Of a stretch of DNA of 39,836 nucleotides, positions 38,418 to 39,836 are shown one piece after another. The DNA comes from Chloroflexota bacterium (GTDB lineage Bacteria > Chloroflexota > Anaerolineae > 4572-78 > J111). The stretch is taken from contig JAJRVO010000168.1 of the NCBI GenBank assembly GCA_024277275.1, forward strand, positions 1 to 39,836, given 5' to 3'. Position 1 is the first letter of the stretch. The number at the start of each line of letters is the position of its first letter. Made by a program: the position numbers and the translations under genes. Below the pieces are notes generated by a model. The model had not been told where the DNA came from. It ran no database searches and worked only from the letters and a program-made list of their open reading frames with translations.

Positions 38418-39122
38418 ATGTTAGCAGATGGCGCAAATATTTCATTGTTCCCCTTAAATGTGGTTTTATTCCCTGGGATGATGTTGCCGCTACATATTTT
38501 TGAAGACCGATATAAATCAATGATTAATGCGTGTTTGGGCGGCGACCAAATATTTGGCGTGGTTTTGGCAAAAAATAAACTGGCTCAATCAGAAAACGTA
38601 GTCGATGTCTATACTGACGATCTCTACAACGTAGGGACAACGGCCCGCATTACGGCAGTGGAGCATTTGGATGATGGCCGTATGAATCTAATTACAATTG
38701 GTCAAGAACGGTTCACTATAAAAGGGGTTGCAGCCAGTGAAGATGATTTTCTTGTTGGACAAGTAAAGCCATTCCCTATGCAAGGCAGCGGCGACCCGGC
38801 AAGAATTGACAACATGGTTCAAAAGCTAAAGCCGTTGGTACAAGAATATATCAACTATTTGGCCGACGTGTCGGGCGAGGACCTTTCAAATGCAACGTTA
38901 CCCACAGATCCAGCGGCCCTGGCCTATTTGGCCGGCACAGCCGTACAGGGTCCTTTACCCGATAAACAGCAACTGCTCTCAGCCGAAACATTGAGCGCGT
39001 TAATATCCAAAACCGTGCGTGTGCTTGATAGAGAAAACCAAATTTTAGCTTATATGTTAAAAGCTTATCAAGCCCACCAACAAATAGAAAGACTACCTTT
39101 TGTAGACTACTCTCTAAATTAA
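38418..39122 (+). CDS. LON N-terminal (substrate-binding) domain protein
   Basis: ISLFPLNVVLFPGMMLPLHIFEDRYKSMINACLGGDQIFGVVL and GTTARITAVEHLDDGRMNLITIGQERF. Confidence 0.9.
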   Translation: MLADGANISLFPLNVVLFPGMMLPLHIFEDRYKSMINACLGGDQIFGVVLAKNKLAQSENVVDVYTDDLYNVGTTARITAVEHLDDGRMNLITIGQERFTIKGVAASEDDFLVGQVKPFPMQGSGDPARIDNMVQKLKPLVQEYINYLADVSGEDLSNATLPTDPAALAYLAGTAVQGPLPDKQQLLSAETLSALISKTVRVLDRENQILAYMLKAYQAHQQIERLPFVDYSLN

Positions 39123-39138
39123 GTAAGAGGTGAAAAAA

Positions 39139-39836
39139 ATGGCAACAACATGGGCCCCAGATGAAGCGCTGTTCAGATTAAGCATTGCTAATCTTGCGGC
39201 TACCGCGCCGGTATCCCCGGCCGAGGAGAGACGTTTGATTGCCGTGATGATGGAAGGCAAAGATGCCTCAACATACCTGGCACAATTTTCAAACCTAAAC
39301 CCTGCCGAGCGCAAAAAGCTTCAGGCGAAACGAGATGAAGGTATTGCATCTCGAAAAATGTTAATTCAAGCTAACGGTCGTCTGGTAATTAGTATTGCCA
39401 GCAAATATACAGGGCATGGTCTTAGCCTGGCAGAGCTTTCTCAAGAAGGTGTGTTAGGGCTAATTAGAGCTATCGACAAATTTGACACCAGTAAAGGCGT
39501 GCGCCTTAGCACCTATGCCAGCTACTGGATTAGACAAAGTGTTAGCCGGGCCGTGGCCGTACAAACTCGGGTAATCCGCCTGCCGGTTCACAAAGTAGAT
39601 CACCTGGGCAAAATTAGAAAGGTGATGGGACAGCTTACCCAAAAATTGGGACGCGCCCCGGAACTGGCAGAAATTGCAGCCCAAACCGGCGACAACCCGG
39701 AACAGATTCACGAGTTGCTTCAAGACGGGCAGGACACCCTGAGCCTTGAAGAACCTGTAGGTGATGACGGGGCAACCCTGGCCGACTTTGTAGAAAATGA
39801 TTTGGCCCAGGCTTTAGAAGACCAGGTCGATTCTAC
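39139..39836 (+). CDS. Sigma-70 family RNA polymerase sigma factor (3' truncated by window)
   Basis: Absent from ORF track. ATG at 39139 opens MATTWAPDEALFRLSIANLA...ANGRLVISIASKYTGHGLSLAELSQEGVLGLIRAIDKFDTSKGVRLSTYASYWIRQSVSRAVAVQTRVIRLPVH. Confidence 0.93.
   Translation, partial: MATTWAPDEALFRLSIANLAATAPVSPAEERRLIAVMMEGKDASTYLAQFSNLNPAERKKLQAKRDEGIASRKMLIQANGRLVISIASKYTGHGLSLAELSQEGVLGLIRAIDKFDTSKGVRLSTYASYWIRQSVSRAVAVQTRVIRLPVHKVDHLGKIRKVMGQLTQKLGRAPELAEIAAQTGDNPEQIHELLQDGQDTLSLEEPVGDDGATLADFVENDLAQALEDQVDS

Overview
This 39.8 kb window looks like bacterial chromosome. The gene content and the many intergenic palindromes suggest a Chloroflexota/Anaerolineae-like organism (inference; no marker search was run). 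Recognisable genes: a PQQ-propeller C-terminus, PP2C phosphatase, J-domain/VWA fusion, Zn-ribbon/FHA protein, SRPBCC and CpXC proteins, a GalT-like gene interrupted by one in-frame TAA, hisS, NAD kinase, a J-protein, clpB, AAA+ ATPases including a RarA fusion, Uma2, an SLC13/RCK transporter split by a frameshift, a C26 amidohydrolase, an FHA/winged-helix regulator divergent from a Ser/Thr kinase, a GH3-like membrane protein, rsmG, a PIN toxin-antitoxin pair, RNase Z, two response regulators, a GAF histidine kinase, rtcA, a GntR/cobalamin-binding-domain regulator, a LON-N protein and a sigma factor running off the right edge. I saw no tRNA, rRNA or CRISPR array. Best leads: (1) the GntR-wHTH/CarH-like B12-domain regulator with a strong promoter, a candidate autoregulatory operator and a downstream sigma factor; (2) a J-domain/VWA fusion in a PP2C/FHA gene set; (3) an FHA-wHTH regulator divergent from a Ser/Thr kinase; (4) a diverse set of palindromic/MITE-like elements, including one apparently inserted in frame in rarA, possibly one in rsmG, and one flanked by an 18-bp duplication at the end of a histidine kinase gene.
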